In this document: positions 1 through 8,732 of the stretch, one piece after another
Position numbering within the stretch: position 1 is the first letter of the stretch
Layout: each line of letters begins with the position of its first letter
From: Bradyrhizobium arachidis
GTDB taxonomy: Bacteria > Pseudomonadota > Alphaproteobacteria > Rhizobiales > Xanthobacteraceae
NCBI RefSeq assembly: GCF_015291705.1
Contig: NZ_CP030050.1
Coordinates: 7,192,001 to 7,256,000 of the forward strand
Direction of reading: 5' to 3'
Length of the DNA: 64,000 bases
Translations under genes and position numbers: made by a program
Notes under the pieces: model-generated
Seen by the model: only the letters and a program-made list of their open reading frames with translations
Databases searched by the model: none
Told to the model about the DNA's origin: nothing

Positions 1-509
1 GCTTGAGCGATCAGGCCCGAGAGATTGCGCGCACCATCGACGGCCAGACTCAATGAACCCGGCGCCGACTTCTCGAGCTTGATCAACTCCGGCAGCGTAT
101 TGGCCTTCACCTCGGGATTGACGAGGAGGACGTGGTTGCTCTTGGCAGCCATCGCGACCGGCACGAAGTCCTTCACGGGGTCGTAGGGCAGTTTCTTGAA
201 CGTGTAGGGATTGGTGACGAGCGCGGCCGACGTGGCAAACAGGAACGTGTAGCCGTCCGGCGCCGCACGGGCGACGGACTGCGTGCCGACGAGGTTTGCG
301 GCACCCGGACGATTCTCGACCACGAATTGCTGCCCGAGGGTCCGCGAGAGCTTTTCGGTGATGAGGCGGCACATCACGTCCGGGCTGTTGCCCGCCGGCT
401 GCGGCACGACGATGGTCACCGGCCTCTGCGGCCAGGGCTGCGCCAAGGCCGGAAGAGAGAAACAAAGCGCGGCGGCGGCGAGCAGCAGACGACGGGATAG
501 TGCGGACAT
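1..509 (-). CDS. Tripartite tricarboxylate transporter substrate-binding protein (TctC/Bug family), C-terminus cut by window edge
   Basis: The reading frame starts at an ATG at 509 on the minus strand and runs off the left edge. About 169 residues are visible. The N-terminus is a classic signal peptide ending near ALAQPWPQRPVTIVVP. It is followed by the Bug-family hallmarks PAG, a VVENRPGA block and an AAPDGYTFLF block. Such proteins bind organic acids in the periplasm, often without a cognate TctAB pair nearby. It is 77 bp downstream of the fumarylacetoacetase-type gene on the same strand. It probably delivers an aromatic or organic-acid substrate of this operon, but the ligand cannot be read from sequence. 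Confidence 0.9.
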   Translation of the reverse strand, partial: MSALSRRLLLAAAALCFSLPALAQPWPQRPVTIVVPQPAGNSPDVMCRLITEKLSRTLGQQFVVENRPGAANLVGTQSVARAAPDGYTFLFATSAALVTNPYTFKKLPYDPVKDFVPVAMAAKSNHVLLVNPEVKANTLPELIKLEKSAPGSLSLAVDGARNLSGLIAQ

Positions 510-586
510 GATGTTCCTCCCTGAAAGATTCCGCTTTGCGGGTTTTATTGATCGTTCGCACGCCGTCGCCGGCGGCCGTCGTTCGA

Positions 587-1432
587 TCAGGTTTCGTCTG
601 CGACGACGTTCCTGAGCACGCCGAGGCGTTCGACCTCGATCTCGACGACGTCGCCGGGCTTCATCCAGAGCGGCGGCTCGCGCCGCGCGCCGACGCCACC
701 CGGGGTGCCGCTGACGATGACGTCGCCGGGCTCGAGCCGCGTGAACGTGGAGCAGTATTCGATCTGGCGCGGGATATCGAAGATCATCTGCTTGATCAGC
801 GCTTCCTGCATGACCTGTCCGTTGAGGCGGGTCTGCAGCTTGAGCTCGCCGAGCGGACCGAGCTCGTCCGACGTCATCATCCAGGGCCCGAATGCACCGG
901 TGTCCGGAAAGTTCTTGCCCGGCGTGAACTGATGGGTGTGACGCTGGAAATCGCGGATGCTGCCGTCATTGTAGCAGGAATAGCCCACGACATGATCCAT
1001 GGCGTCGGCGCGGGAGATGTAGCGGCCGGCCTTGCCGATGATGACCGCGAGCTCGCCCTCGAAATCGAGGTGGGTCGAGACGCGCGGCCGCACGATCGGA
1101 CTCAAATGTCCGGTCTGGCTGTTGGCGTAGCGCGAGAAGATGGTGGGGTGATCGACCTCGGCGCGGCCGGTCTCCTTGCGGTGGGTCTCGTAATTCAGGC
1201 CCACGCACAGGATCTTGTCCGGGTTCGGGATGACCGGCCGCCAAGTGACTTTCGAGATCGGGAGAGTGGCGGCGGAGGACTTTGCATCCGCAACACCGGC
1301 GAAGGCGGCGCCGATGGCCGCCTTGAGATCGGCATAGCGCGCCTTGAGCGCGGTGCCGACATCAAAAAAGGTCTCGCCCTCGACGATGCCCCAGGTGGTG
1401 CGGCCGTCGATCGCTACAGTGGCCAGTTTCAC
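587..1432 (-). CDS. Fumarylacetoacetate hydrolase family protein
   Basis: A 281-residue protein of the FAH fold (2-hydroxyhepta-2,4-diene-1,7-dioate isomerase / acylpyruvase group). Visible features are the ILCVGLNYETHRKE block, the FEGELAVIIGK metal-binding stretch, and a C-terminal VSGTPGGVG followed by KPGDVVEIEVE. These are typical of enzymes that hydrolyse or isomerise ring-cleavage products with a divalent metal. I place the start at GTG 1432. It has a GGAGAG ribosome site five bases upstream and overlaps the stop of the hydroxylase gene as GTGA. The in-frame extension upstream has no ATG of its own. The role as the hydrolase step of a meta-cleavage route is inferred from the neighbours. 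Confidence 0.88.
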   Translation of the reverse strand: MKLATVAIDGRTTWGIVEGETFFDVGTALKARYADLKAAIGAAFAGVADAKSSAATLPISKVTWRPVIPNPDKILCVGLNYETHRKETGRAEVDHPTIFSRYANSQTGHLSPIVRPRVSTHLDFEGELAVIIGKAGRYISRADAMDHVVGYSCYNDGSIRDFQRHTHQFTPGKNFPDTGAFGPWMMTSDELGPLGELKLQTRLNGQVMQEALIKQMIFDIPRQIEYCSTFTRLEPGDVIVSGTPGGVGARREPPLWMKPGDVVEIEVERLGVLRNVVADET

Positions 1433-3054
1433 GGCGTTCTCTCCATTGTCTGATCGGGAATTAGGTTTGCTTGCTCGGCCGGGACGTCGCGACAATACAA
1501 GCCGATCTCGCGCAGGAGATCGCCGAGCTCAGAAGTATTGCGCGCGGTGCCGAAAACGTAATGGTCGGGCCGCACGATCGCGGCGACGACACCGTGGCGG
1601 TCGAACCAGCTCGCGAGTACGCCCTCGGTCTCTTCGAGCACATTCGGCCGACCTGCCCCAGCAGGCGCGACGGCCGTTGCCGATACGTCCGGGCGCGCGG
1701 CACAGAGCGAGAGCATGGACGCGGCATCATTGCTGCGGCCGTCGATCAACACGCGCCAGCCGGCCCCTATCATTTCGTCCAGCAGGCGAGCCGTACCGCC
1801 GCTTGCGATGCGCGGCTGCGGAAACAGGCTGCCGCGCGCCGGCGTCTCTTGATGCGACAGGCATCCTGCGCGGAGCGGCGGGATGATTTCCTGCCGCGTC
1901 AAGAGCAGCGGCTTGCCGCCGCCATCGCTAAGGATTTGCGCATCGCGCTTGCGGGCCGCGGCCGGATCGCGCTCGCAGATCGACTGGCCGATCGCCTTGA
2001 TCTTGCCGGTTAGCTCGATGACGTGCTGCTTTCTCTCGACCGTGTAGCTGTCGAGCAGACTGTCGGAGGACACGCCCTTGAGCACCTGATCCAGTTTCCA
2101 GACGAGGTTGGTAGCGTCACGCAGGCCCTGGCACATGCCCTGGCCGATGAAGGGCGGCTGCTGATGCGCGGCATCGCCGGCGATCAGGATCCTGCCGCTC
2201 CGCCAGTCGGCGGCAACGAGCGCGTGGAAGCGATAGGAGGCAGCCCGCCACAAGTCCCCGTCATGCGGCGTGAGCCAGGGCGAGAGCAGCTTCCAGACAT
2301 TGTCGGGCCGCTCCATCTGCCGCACGTCTTCGCCCGGCAGCAGCATGATCTCCCAGCGGCGGTGGTTCTTCGGGCCGATCAGGAAGCTCACGGGGCGCGC
2401 CGGATTGCAGAACTGCGCGGAGCATTGCGGCAGGCGGGCCAGCGCGCTCTCGTTCACGCGCATGTCGACCACGAGCCAGGGTTCGTCGAAGACGAGATCC
2501 TCGAGGCCGAGCCCCGCGATCTGCCGCACGGTGCTCGAGGCGCCGTCGCAGCCAAGCACGTAGCGCGCCGTCACGGAACGATGCCGTCCGTCGCTGTCCT
2601 TCAGGCGCGCCTCGACGCGATCGGAGGTCTGGACGAGATCGAGCAGCTCGACGCCGAGCTCGGCCCGCACATTGGAAAAACTCATCGCGTGGCGGCGCAG
2701 CTCGGTCTCGACCGCGGGCTGGCTGAACACCATGCTCGGCGTGTAGCCGAGTGGATAGGGCTTTGCGACCATGTCGATGCGCCGGATCAACTGGCCGTCG
2801 ACACCGAAATGCTCCGATGCGGTGAAGGGCTCGATGAAGGGCGAGATTGCATCCGCGAGGCCCATATTGTCGAATTGACGGAATATCTCGTGATCGAGCG
2901 CGATCGCACGCGGCTTGTCGTAGACATCGGTGAGCCGGTCGATGACGAGCGTGCGATGACCGAGCCGGCCGAGCTGGCCCGCGGCAACGGCGCCGGTCGG
3001 CCCGAAGCCGACGACGAGCACGTCATAGTCGGTAGCGCCAGCCATATCCGTCAT
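1429..3054 (-). CDS. FAD-dependent aromatic hydroxylase (3-(3-hydroxyphenyl)propionate hydroxylase-like)
   Basis: A 541-residue class A flavoprotein monooxygenase. The N-terminal FAD site is DVLVVGFGPTGAVAAG. The second FAD motif is GDAAHQQPPFIGQGMCQG, followed by a region of the kind that binds FAD in MhpA/PheA enzymes. Length fits MhpA-type hydroxylases (about 550). The start is ATG 3054, overlapping the stop of the VOC gene as ATGA, so the two are probably translationally coupled. The frame can be extended upstream, but only as a shadow of the VOC gene. It likely ortho-hydroxylates a phenolic side-chain acid using NAD(P)H and oxygen. The exact substrate is unknown. Confidence 0.88.
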   Translation of the reverse strand: MTDMAGATDYDVLVVGFGPTGAVAAGQLGRLGHRTLVIDRLTDVYDKPRAIALDHEIFRQFDNMGLADAISPFIEPFTASEHFGVDGQLIRRIDMVAKPYPLGYTPSMVFSQPAVETELRRHAMSFSNVRAELGVELLDLVQTSDRVEARLKDSDGRHRSVTARYVLGCDGASSTVRQIAGLGLEDLVFDEPWLVVDMRVNESALARLPQCSAQFCNPARPVSFLIGPKNHRRWEIMLLPGEDVRQMERPDNVWKLLSPWLTPHDGDLWRAASYRFHALVAADWRSGRILIAGDAAHQQPPFIGQGMCQGLRDATNLVWKLDQVLKGVSSDSLLDSYTVERKQHVIELTGKIKAIGQSICERDPAAARKRDAQILSDGGGKPLLLTRQEIIPPLRAGCLSHQETPARGSLFPQPRIASGGTARLLDEMIGAGWRVLIDGRSNDAASMLSLCAARPDVSATAVAPAGAGRPNVLEETEGVLASWFDRHGVVAAIVRPDHYVFGTARNTSELGDLLREIGLYCRDVPAEQANLIPDQTMERTP

Positions 3055-3950
3055 GCGCGCGCCGCCGTGAAGGGAATGGCGAGCTGCGCCGTCTTGCAGG
3101 TGTCGGACTTGGGCGGGGCGATACCCCACTGGTCGGTTCGTCCCGGAGGCCAGACCCAATCGGTCGGGCCTTTCGCGACGTAGCTGTCGTCGATCTGCAA
3201 GACCTCGGCGGTGTATTCGATCACGGTGCCGGCCGGATCGACGAAATAGGCGAACACGTTGTCGCCCGGTCCGTGACGACCGACGCCCCATCCGATCGGG
3301 TGGCCATGGTCGACCATGCGACCGGAGCCGCGCATGACGGACTCCAGATCAGGCATCAGGAAGGCAATGTGATTGAGGCCGTTGCGAGGGGCCTCGGCAA
3401 GCACGATCGCGTGGTGATCGCTGTTGCAGCACAGGAACGCCATCAGCTTCGAGCGATCCGTCAGCCGAAACCCCAGGGTGTCCTGATAGAATGTCGAAAG
3501 CGTTTCGATGTCGGCGCTGTTGATGTTGACATGCGCCAGCCGTTCGGGGCGATCCGCGATCACGCGCGGCGGCCTTACATGATCGCCATGGACGAACTCC
3601 ATGGCGCAGCCCTGTGGCTCGCGAACCACGAAGCTTGTCCCGCCCGAGGGCGCAGGCGACGGCGCGGGTGAGTTGATCACCTCACAGACGGCTTGCCGCG
3701 CACGCGCGAACAGGCGGTGCAGATCTTCAAGCGAGCGGGTACGGAAGCTGATCTTTCGGAGTGACGTCGCCTCACCGGGTGTGAGCTCGAGAACGTGGAA
3801 GTCACTGCCCGTCGCGGCGAGGTACACGGTGCCGTCCGCTTCCGCCACGACGTCGAGGCCCCAGACCTTGCTGTAGAACTCGACCGAACCGGCGAGGTGC
3901 GGCGTCGTGACCTCGACGCTGCGCAGGGCCGTCACCGGAAAGTCGGACAT
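3051..3950 (-). CDS. VOC-family protein, probable extradiol ring-cleavage dioxygenase
   Basis: A 299-residue protein with two vicinal-oxygen-chelate modules, the usual build of type I extradiol dioxygenases. Candidate iron ligands are the His in LAHVNIN (start of the second module), the His in NGLNHIAF and the Glu in GTVIEYTAE. It is first in a tight operon (VOC, hydroxylase, hydrolase) whose genes overlap by four bases at each junction. Together they describe hydroxylation of a phenol, ring opening and hydrolysis. The ATG at 3950 is preceded by AGGAAG. A glyoxalase-type role is possible but less likely, given the length and neighbours. Confidence 0.85.
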   Translation of the reverse strand: MSDFPVTALRSVEVTTPHLAGSVEFYSKVWGLDVVAEADGTVYLAATGSDFHVLELTPGEATSLRKISFRTRSLEDLHRLFARARQAVCEVINSPAPSPAPSGGTSFVVREPQGCAMEFVHGDHVRPPRVIADRPERLAHVNINSADIETLSTFYQDTLGFRLTDRSKLMAFLCCNSDHHAIVLAEAPRNGLNHIAFLMPDLESVMRGSGRMVDHGHPIGWGVGRHGPGDNVFAYFVDPAGTVIEYTAEVLQIDDSYVAKGPTDWVWPPGRTDQWGIAPPKSDTCKTAQLAIPFTAARA

Positions 3951-3992
3951 TGGACTTCCTTGTCAGGAAACGCGAATGTCAGTCCATTAATA

Positions 3993-4055
3993 TGTACAAA
4001 ATCGTCAGTAAAGCAAAAATTTATAAATAACAGGTCCAAACCCTGCTAATGTACA
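3993..4055. promoter_or_regulatory. Candidate GntR operator pair in the divergent promoter
   Basis: The 127-bp gap between the VOC gene and the divergent GntR gene is markedly AT-rich. It holds two copies of the palindrome TGTACA, at 3993-3998 and 4050-4055, each preceded by TAA within a few bases. FCD-type GntR regulators usually bind short palindromes in exactly this position. Binding is an inference. Confidence 0.4.
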
Positions 4056-4077
4056 CAGACGCAGAGATTCCAATGGG

Positions 4078-4782
4078 ATGCCCATGAGCCCTGACCTGCC
4101 AAGCCAGAAGGACGACCAACCGGCAACGCTGGCGACCACGATCTACGCACGCCTCAAGGCCGACATCCTGACCACCCGGCTCGCGCCCGGTCGCAAGCTG
4201 CAGTCGCGCTTCCTGATGGAGCAGTACAATGTCGGGCAGACCCCGCTGCGCGAGGCGCTCAACCGGCTGACGACCGAGGAGTTCGTCGTCGGGATGGAGC
4301 AGCGCGGCTTCTATGTGAAGGAGGTCAGCAAGGGGGAGCTGCAGGAGCTGACCAAGACGCGGTGCTGGGTCGAAGGCCTGGCGCTCCGCGAGTCCATGCA
4401 GAATGCGACGCAGAGCTGGGAAGAGGCTCTGCTGGTGGCGCATCACCGGCTCGACCGCACCCCTCGCTCGCTCAAGCCCGACACGTTCGAGGACAATCCG
4501 GACTGGGAGAAGGTGCACCGCGCCTTCCACGCGACGCTGATCGGCCTTTGCGGTTCACGTCCGCTGCTCGGCTTCTGCGAGCAGCTCGCCGACCGTCTCT
4601 ATCGCTATCGCATGATGTCGATCGCAAAGGCCTATCCGGCGCGCAAGGTCGGTGCCGAGCACAGCGATATCCTTCAGGCGGTTCTCGCCAAGCACACCGA
4701 AAAGGCCGTGCGTCTGCTTCAGCAGCACTATCAACGCACGGCCGACGTCATCTATTCCGATCTCGACGGAATGCTGGCTTAG
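4078..4782 (+). CDS. GntR-family transcriptional regulator (FadR/FCD subfamily)
   Basis: A 234-residue regulator. An N-terminal winged helix covers about residues 20-80 (LKADILTTRLAPGRKL, then TPLREALNRLTTE). It is followed by an all-helical FCD domain with the expected metal-binding His residues (for example HRAFHATLIG, HSDILQAVL). It is transcribed away from the ring-cleavage operon and very likely controls it in response to a pathway acid. Two in-frame ATGs, 4078 and 4084, are possible starts; the second has GGGA at a better spacing. A short hairpin (CGCCGC/GCGGCG, 4786-4803) just after the stop could terminate it. Confidence 0.88.
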   Translation: MPMSPDLPSQKDDQPATLATTIYARLKADILTTRLAPGRKLQSRFLMEQYNVGQTPLREALNRLTTEEFVVGMEQRGFYVKEVSKGELQELTKTRCWVEGLALRESMQNATQSWEEALLVAHHRLDRTPRSLKPDTFEDNPDWEKVHRAFHATLIGLCGSRPLLGFCEQLADRLYRYRMMSIAKAYPARKVGAEHSDILQAVLAKHTEKAVRLLQQHYQRTADVIYSDLDGMLA

Positions 4783-4876
4783 CGTCGCCGCGAGCCAGCG
4801 GCGATTCGGCTTCGGGAAGAGCACGCTCGCACCGCGGGCGCGGTGCAGAGCCGATGATTGCGATGACCGGGAGTGC

Positions 4877-5950
4877 TCAGACCGCAGCAGTCGCACCCAA
4901 CGCAGGATAGTCGGTGTAGCCGCGGGCGTCGCCGCCGAAGAAGGTGGTGCGATCCGCCTCGTTCAGCGGGGCGCCGGATTTCAGGCGCGCCATGACGTCG
5001 GGATTGGCCAGGACCATCTGGCCGTACGCCTCCATGTCGGCCAGTCCGGCCGCGACGTCGGCGCCGATGAGGTCGCGCGGACGCCCCGGTCTGTTCACGA
5101 TCAGCCTGCCGCGCCACAGCTTGCGGAGATCGGCAAGAAGGCGGTCGTCGCCCTGATGCATGATGTGCAGATAGGCGAGCGAGAGCTTGTCGAGCTCAGT
5201 GACCAGATGACGATAGAGGTCAGGTCCTTCGACACCTTCGTCGATGCCCCACATCGTGATGCCGGGCGACAGACGGATCGCCGTCTTGTCCGCGCCGATC
5301 TCGCCAGCGATGGCGGCCGCCACCTCGATGGCGAAACGCGCACGATTTTCGATCGAGCCACCATAGGCATCGGTTCGGGTGTTCGCGCTCGGCGCAATGA
5401 ATTGCTGGACCAGATATCCGTTGGCGCCGTGGATCTCGACGCCGTCCGCTCCCGCCGCGATGGCGCAGCGCGCAGCGTCGCGAAAGTCGGCGACGGTCCG
5501 GCGCACCTCGTCGGTGGTGAGCGAGCGTGGCTGCGGGATATCCTGCATGCCGGTCGCCGTGAACATCGGGGTATCCGGCGCAATGGCCGAGGGGGCCACG
5601 CCCTGCCGGTGATGCGGCGTGTTGTCGGGATGCGACATGCGCCCGGCATGCATGAGCTGGATGAAGATATGGCCGCCCTTGCCGTGCACGGCATCGGTGA
5701 CCTTGCGCCAGCCAGCGACATGCGCCGGCGTGTAGATACCTGGCGTCGTCATGTAGCCCTGCCCGTCGTCAGATGGCTGCGTGCCCTCGGTGACGATCAG
5801 ACCGACGCCGGCGCGCTGCGCGTAATAGTCGGCGGCGAGGCTGCCGGGCGTGCCATTGGCGGCGGCGCGCGACCGCGTCATGGGCGCCATGACGAGGCGG
5901 TTCGGGAGCTCAAGTCCACCGACGCGGACGGGACTGAATAGCGATTTCAT
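4877..5950 (-). CDS. Old yellow enzyme family NADH:flavin oxidoreductase (alkene reductase)
   Basis: A 357-residue FMN protein of the NemA/OYE type. Evidence: the N-terminal RLVMAPMTRSRA block, the IFIQLMHAGRM strand, the EIHGANGYLVQQF substrate motif with its His/Asn pair, the NTRTDAYGGSIENR signature and a C-terminal ANPDVMARL phosphate-binding region. These enzymes reduce activated C=C bonds, nitro compounds and similar electrophiles in the cytoplasm. ATG 5950 is preceded by AAGGA. It is divergent from a LysR gene across a 103-bp gap with repeated motifs, so the LysR protein is its likely regulator. Confidence 0.93.
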   Translation of the reverse strand: MKSLFSPVRVGGLELPNRLVMAPMTRSRAAANGTPGSLAADYYAQRAGVGLIVTEGTQPSDDGQGYMTTPGIYTPAHVAGWRKVTDAVHGKGGHIFIQLMHAGRMSHPDNTPHHRQGVAPSAIAPDTPMFTATGMQDIPQPRSLTTDEVRRTVADFRDAARCAIAAGADGVEIHGANGYLVQQFIAPSANTRTDAYGGSIENRARFAIEVAAAIAGEIGADKTAIRLSPGITMWGIDEGVEGPDLYRHLVTELDKLSLAYLHIMHQGDDRLLADLRKLWRGRLIVNRPGRPRDLIGADVAAGLADMEAYGQMVLANPDVMARLKSGAPLNEADRTTFFGGDARGYTDYPALGATAAV

Positions 5951-6000
5951 GGCGAGTTCCTTCTCGTTGCTGTCGAGAAGGCAGATGGACCCTCCATCTC

Positions 6001-6048
6001 ATGGAATAAATGGCGTATAATGGAATAGATTGGTCCACATATGGAATA
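6001..6048. promoter_or_regulatory. Three direct repeats ATGGAATA between OYE and LysR genes
   Basis: ATGGAATA occurs at 6001-6008, 6020-6027 and 6041-6048, at steps of 19 and 21 bp, about two helical turns. The repeats therefore lie on one face of the DNA. The last copy ends six bases before the LysR start codon. This looks like a regulator binding array or part of the promoter. Confidence 0.45.
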
Positions 6049-6053
6049 ATCTT

Positions 6054-6929
6054 ATGGAGCTGTTGAACGACATGGCGCTCTTCGTCGAGGTCGTGAAAGC
6101 CAGGAGCTTCCGCGGCGCTGCGGCGACGCTGGACATGCCGAACTCCACCCTGTCGCGACGGATCAGCCTGCTGGAGAAGGAGATCGGGCTTCGCCTCCTG
6201 AACCGCACGACGCGCAGGATCGAATTGACCGAAGCCGGCCAGCTCTATTTCGAGCGTTGCAAGCGCATCGTCGACGAAGCACGCCTCGCGCACGAGCAGC
6301 TCGGCGAAATGCTGGCGCGGCCGAGCGGATTGTTGCGCGTCTCGCTGCCGGTGGATTTCGCGAACACCTATCTGGCGCCGTTGATCACCGAATTCGCGCA
6401 GCTTTATCCCGGTATCGATTTCGAATTCGACCTGACGCCGCGGCGCGTCGACCTCGTCTCCGAGCCGTATGATCTCGCGATCCGCATCGGAGAATCCGAG
6501 GCGTCCCACATGATCGCGCGGCCGCTCGCCCGCCTGCACGGCTATCTCTACGCCTCGCCGCGCTATCTCGAACTCAACGGCGAGCCGCGCGAACCCGCGG
6601 ACCTCGCGCACCATCAATGCCTCTGCCAGACGAGGGTAAGCAGCTGGAAGCTGCACAACGGAATGCAAATGTTAGACGCCGAGGTCGGCGGCCGTTTCCA
6701 CCTCAACAGCATCGGCATGCTCCGCCGTCTCGCGACCCTCGACATGGGCATCACCTTCGTGCCGCAGGAAATCGTCGCCGACGAAGTCGCAGCCGGCCGG
6801 CTACGCCGCATCATGCCGCAATGGCAGGGCTTGCCCATGACCATCTATGCCGTCACCGAGACCAGACTGCTTCCTGCCAAGACGCAGCGCTTCATCGAAT
6901 TCCTGCGCGATCGGCTGAGCCGGGCTTAG
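6054..6929 (+). CDS. LysR-family transcriptional regulator
   Basis: A 291-residue LysR protein. The N-terminal helix-turn-helix reads VVKARSFRGAAATLDM then STLSRRISLLEKEIG, and the rest is a periplasmic-binding-like sensor domain (LRVSLPVDFANTYLAP onward). I place the start at ATG 6054 rather than the upstream in-frame codon at 6030, because the family begins with MELLNDMALF and 6030 would read through the repeat array. It belongs to the CrgA/AaeR-like subgroup by its N-terminus. It probably controls the divergent OYE gene. Confidence 0.9.
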   Translation: MELLNDMALFVEVVKARSFRGAAATLDMPNSTLSRRISLLEKEIGLRLLNRTTRRIELTEAGQLYFERCKRIVDEARLAHEQLGEMLARPSGLLRVSLPVDFANTYLAPLITEFAQLYPGIDFEFDLTPRRVDLVSEPYDLAIRIGESEASHMIARPLARLHGYLYASPRYLELNGEPREPADLAHHQCLCQTRVSSWKLHNGMQMLDAEVGGRFHLNSIGMLRRLATLDMGITFVPQEIVADEVAAGRLRRIMPQWQGLPMTIYAVTETRLLPAKTQRFIEFLRDRLSRA

Positions 6930-6968
6930 ATCGTCCGCGCCATTTGGCGAACAGACCGGGAAGCGACT

Positions 6969-8699
6969 TTACACCCTCCTCCGGCCAAACACCGGCGCCG
7001 AAAGCGGGGCACTCGGCGGCGGCGGTGCGTTCCACTTTGGCTGGTCGTTCCTGACGATCTCTTCGTCGATTTCGACGATGTCCGGACGCGACTTGCGACG
7101 ATCGATCTCGAGCGGCTCGAGATGGCCGAACAGCGCGCGGAGCAGTTTCGGCTTGAATATCCCGACCACCACGAGGCCGAACAGCAAGAGCGGCATGAAG
7201 GCTGAAGGCGCTGTTGGACGATCGCTGCCTTCAGCCCAGACTCCGCCGTTCGCTCCCGGCTTGCCTGCCGGCGCGGCAGCAGGCGCGCTTTGCGCGACCT
7301 GGTTGTTCGGCTTCGGCGCCGGCGCGCCTTTGGTAGCGCATTTGCCGTCGGGATAGGATGGGCCGCTGCAGAACGGTCCCGAATTCGTCATCCGGGCGAT
7401 ATCGACCATCCCCGCCGGGTTCATCAGGCTCGCCAGCTTCGACAGGTTTCCGTCCTTCGGCCAGTAGAGATAGAGCACCGCTGCAAACGCAAGGCCGAGC
7501 GGGATCATCAGTTTCGGCATCACGCCGAGGACATTGCGACGCTCGTTCAGCTGCCATTCCGTCCAAGCCACGCAGGCATTGTGCCACTGCATGTAGAGCT
7601 CGTGGTCGGTGAAGTAGAGCAGCAAAGGATGCCGGGACGGCGGGCGCGGCCGCTCCAGCGGACGTCCCGACGCATCGAGCGGATAGGCTGTTGCAGCTTC
7701 TATTCGCGGGCGCCTGCCGAACACGGGCCGCGCCGGAACGCGGGTGTCGCGGCGCTGCCGCGCCGGATTCATCAGCTCTCCGCCAAGGTGGCCGATGGCC
7801 TCGATCCGATCCGTGGCAGACGGATGGCTTCCGCCTTCGTGATCGGCGCGCCCGTCGAACAGCAGACCCTCGACACGGTCGCTGCCGACGAAGCAGCCCC
7901 GGTCGCTGACCTTGGCGATCGCGCTGAGCAGCGCCTCGGGAAAATGCGTGACGCGGATGGCCTCGCCGTCGGCGACGTGGTCGCGGCTCAGCTTCAACCC
8001 GCGCCGCGCCGCGCGCGACAGCCGCATGGAGAGCGACGTCATCGCGCTGCTCGCGAGCATCAGCAGCAGCATCGGCGGGATCAGCACCGCGATGACCATC
8101 TGCCGCCAGTCTTCGAAGCGCAGCGGATTGTTCATCTGCATGATGATGGCGGTGCGCATCAAGGCGTGGTTGGCGGCGAGCAGCCGCGTATCGCCGTGGC
8201 GAATATGGGAGGCCTCATGGGCAAGGACCGCGGCAAGCTCGTCGTCGTCGAGCAGGTCCAGCAGGCCGCGCGTGACCGCGATCAGACCTTGGGTCGGCCC
8301 CTCGCCTGCGGTCACGGCATTGGGCTCGCTCGCCTCGATGATCCCGAAACGCGGCAGGCGCACGCCGAGCGCGGTGCACTGCTCCTCGGCGATCGCGACG
8401 AAACGCGGCTCGTCCTCGCGGGTGACAATGCGGACGCCGAGCACTTTCGTCACCGCCTTGGCGTGACTGCTGTAGATCCACCAGAACACGAATCCGGCCA
8501 CGATCGCGATCGGCAGTGCGTAGCGCAGCGCATAGCCGGCCGGATCGGTCAGGATGGTATGCTCATGGTCGGCGGAGAGCAGGATCATCGTCAGGGCGAA
8601 GGCCCCGATGATCTCGAAGGCCAGCACATAGCCCAGCACCAGCAACGCCGTGAACCGCCTGTTGTGCGCGGCGTGGGTGACGTAGCCGTGAACCGCCAT
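6969..8699 (-). CDS. M48-family membrane metalloprotease
   Basis: A 576-residue protein. Two transmembrane helices lie at about residues 17-42 and 57-77. They are followed by an M48 protease domain with the zinc motif HEASH near residue 161 (HExxH), a further hydrophobic segment near 205-225, and a likely third ligand region around LSRDHVADGEA. The C-terminal half is a long proline/alanine-rich linker with another hydrophobic helix (FMPLLLFGLVVVGIF), so it is larger than HtpX (about 290). The LemA gene lies 33 bp upstream on the same strand, a pairing seen widely. Substrate unknown; probably membrane-protein quality control. Confidence 0.88.
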   Translation of the reverse strand: MAVHGYVTHAAHNRRFTALLVLGYVLAFEIIGAFALTMILLSADHEHTILTDPAGYALRYALPIAIVAGFVFWWIYSSHAKAVTKVLGVRIVTREDEPRFVAIAEEQCTALGVRLPRFGIIEASEPNAVTAGEGPTQGLIAVTRGLLDLLDDDELAAVLAHEASHIRHGDTRLLAANHALMRTAIIMQMNNPLRFEDWRQMVIAVLIPPMLLLMLASSAMTSLSMRLSRAARRGLKLSRDHVADGEAIRVTHFPEALLSAIAKVSDRGCFVGSDRVEGLLFDGRADHEGGSHPSATDRIEAIGHLGGELMNPARQRRDTRVPARPVFGRRPRIEAATAYPLDASGRPLERPRPPSRHPLLLYFTDHELYMQWHNACVAWTEWQLNERRNVLGVMPKLMIPLGLAFAAVLYLYWPKDGNLSKLASLMNPAGMVDIARMTNSGPFCSGPSYPDGKCATKGAPAPKPNNQVAQSAPAAAPAGKPGANGGVWAEGSDRPTAPSAFMPLLLFGLVVVGIFKPKLLRALFGHLEPLEIDRRKSRPDIVEIDEEIVRNDQPKWNAPPPPSAPLSAPVFGRRRV

Positions 8700-8732
8700 G
8701 ACCTAGCCCCTGTTGGCGCCAGCCCTTTCGGC

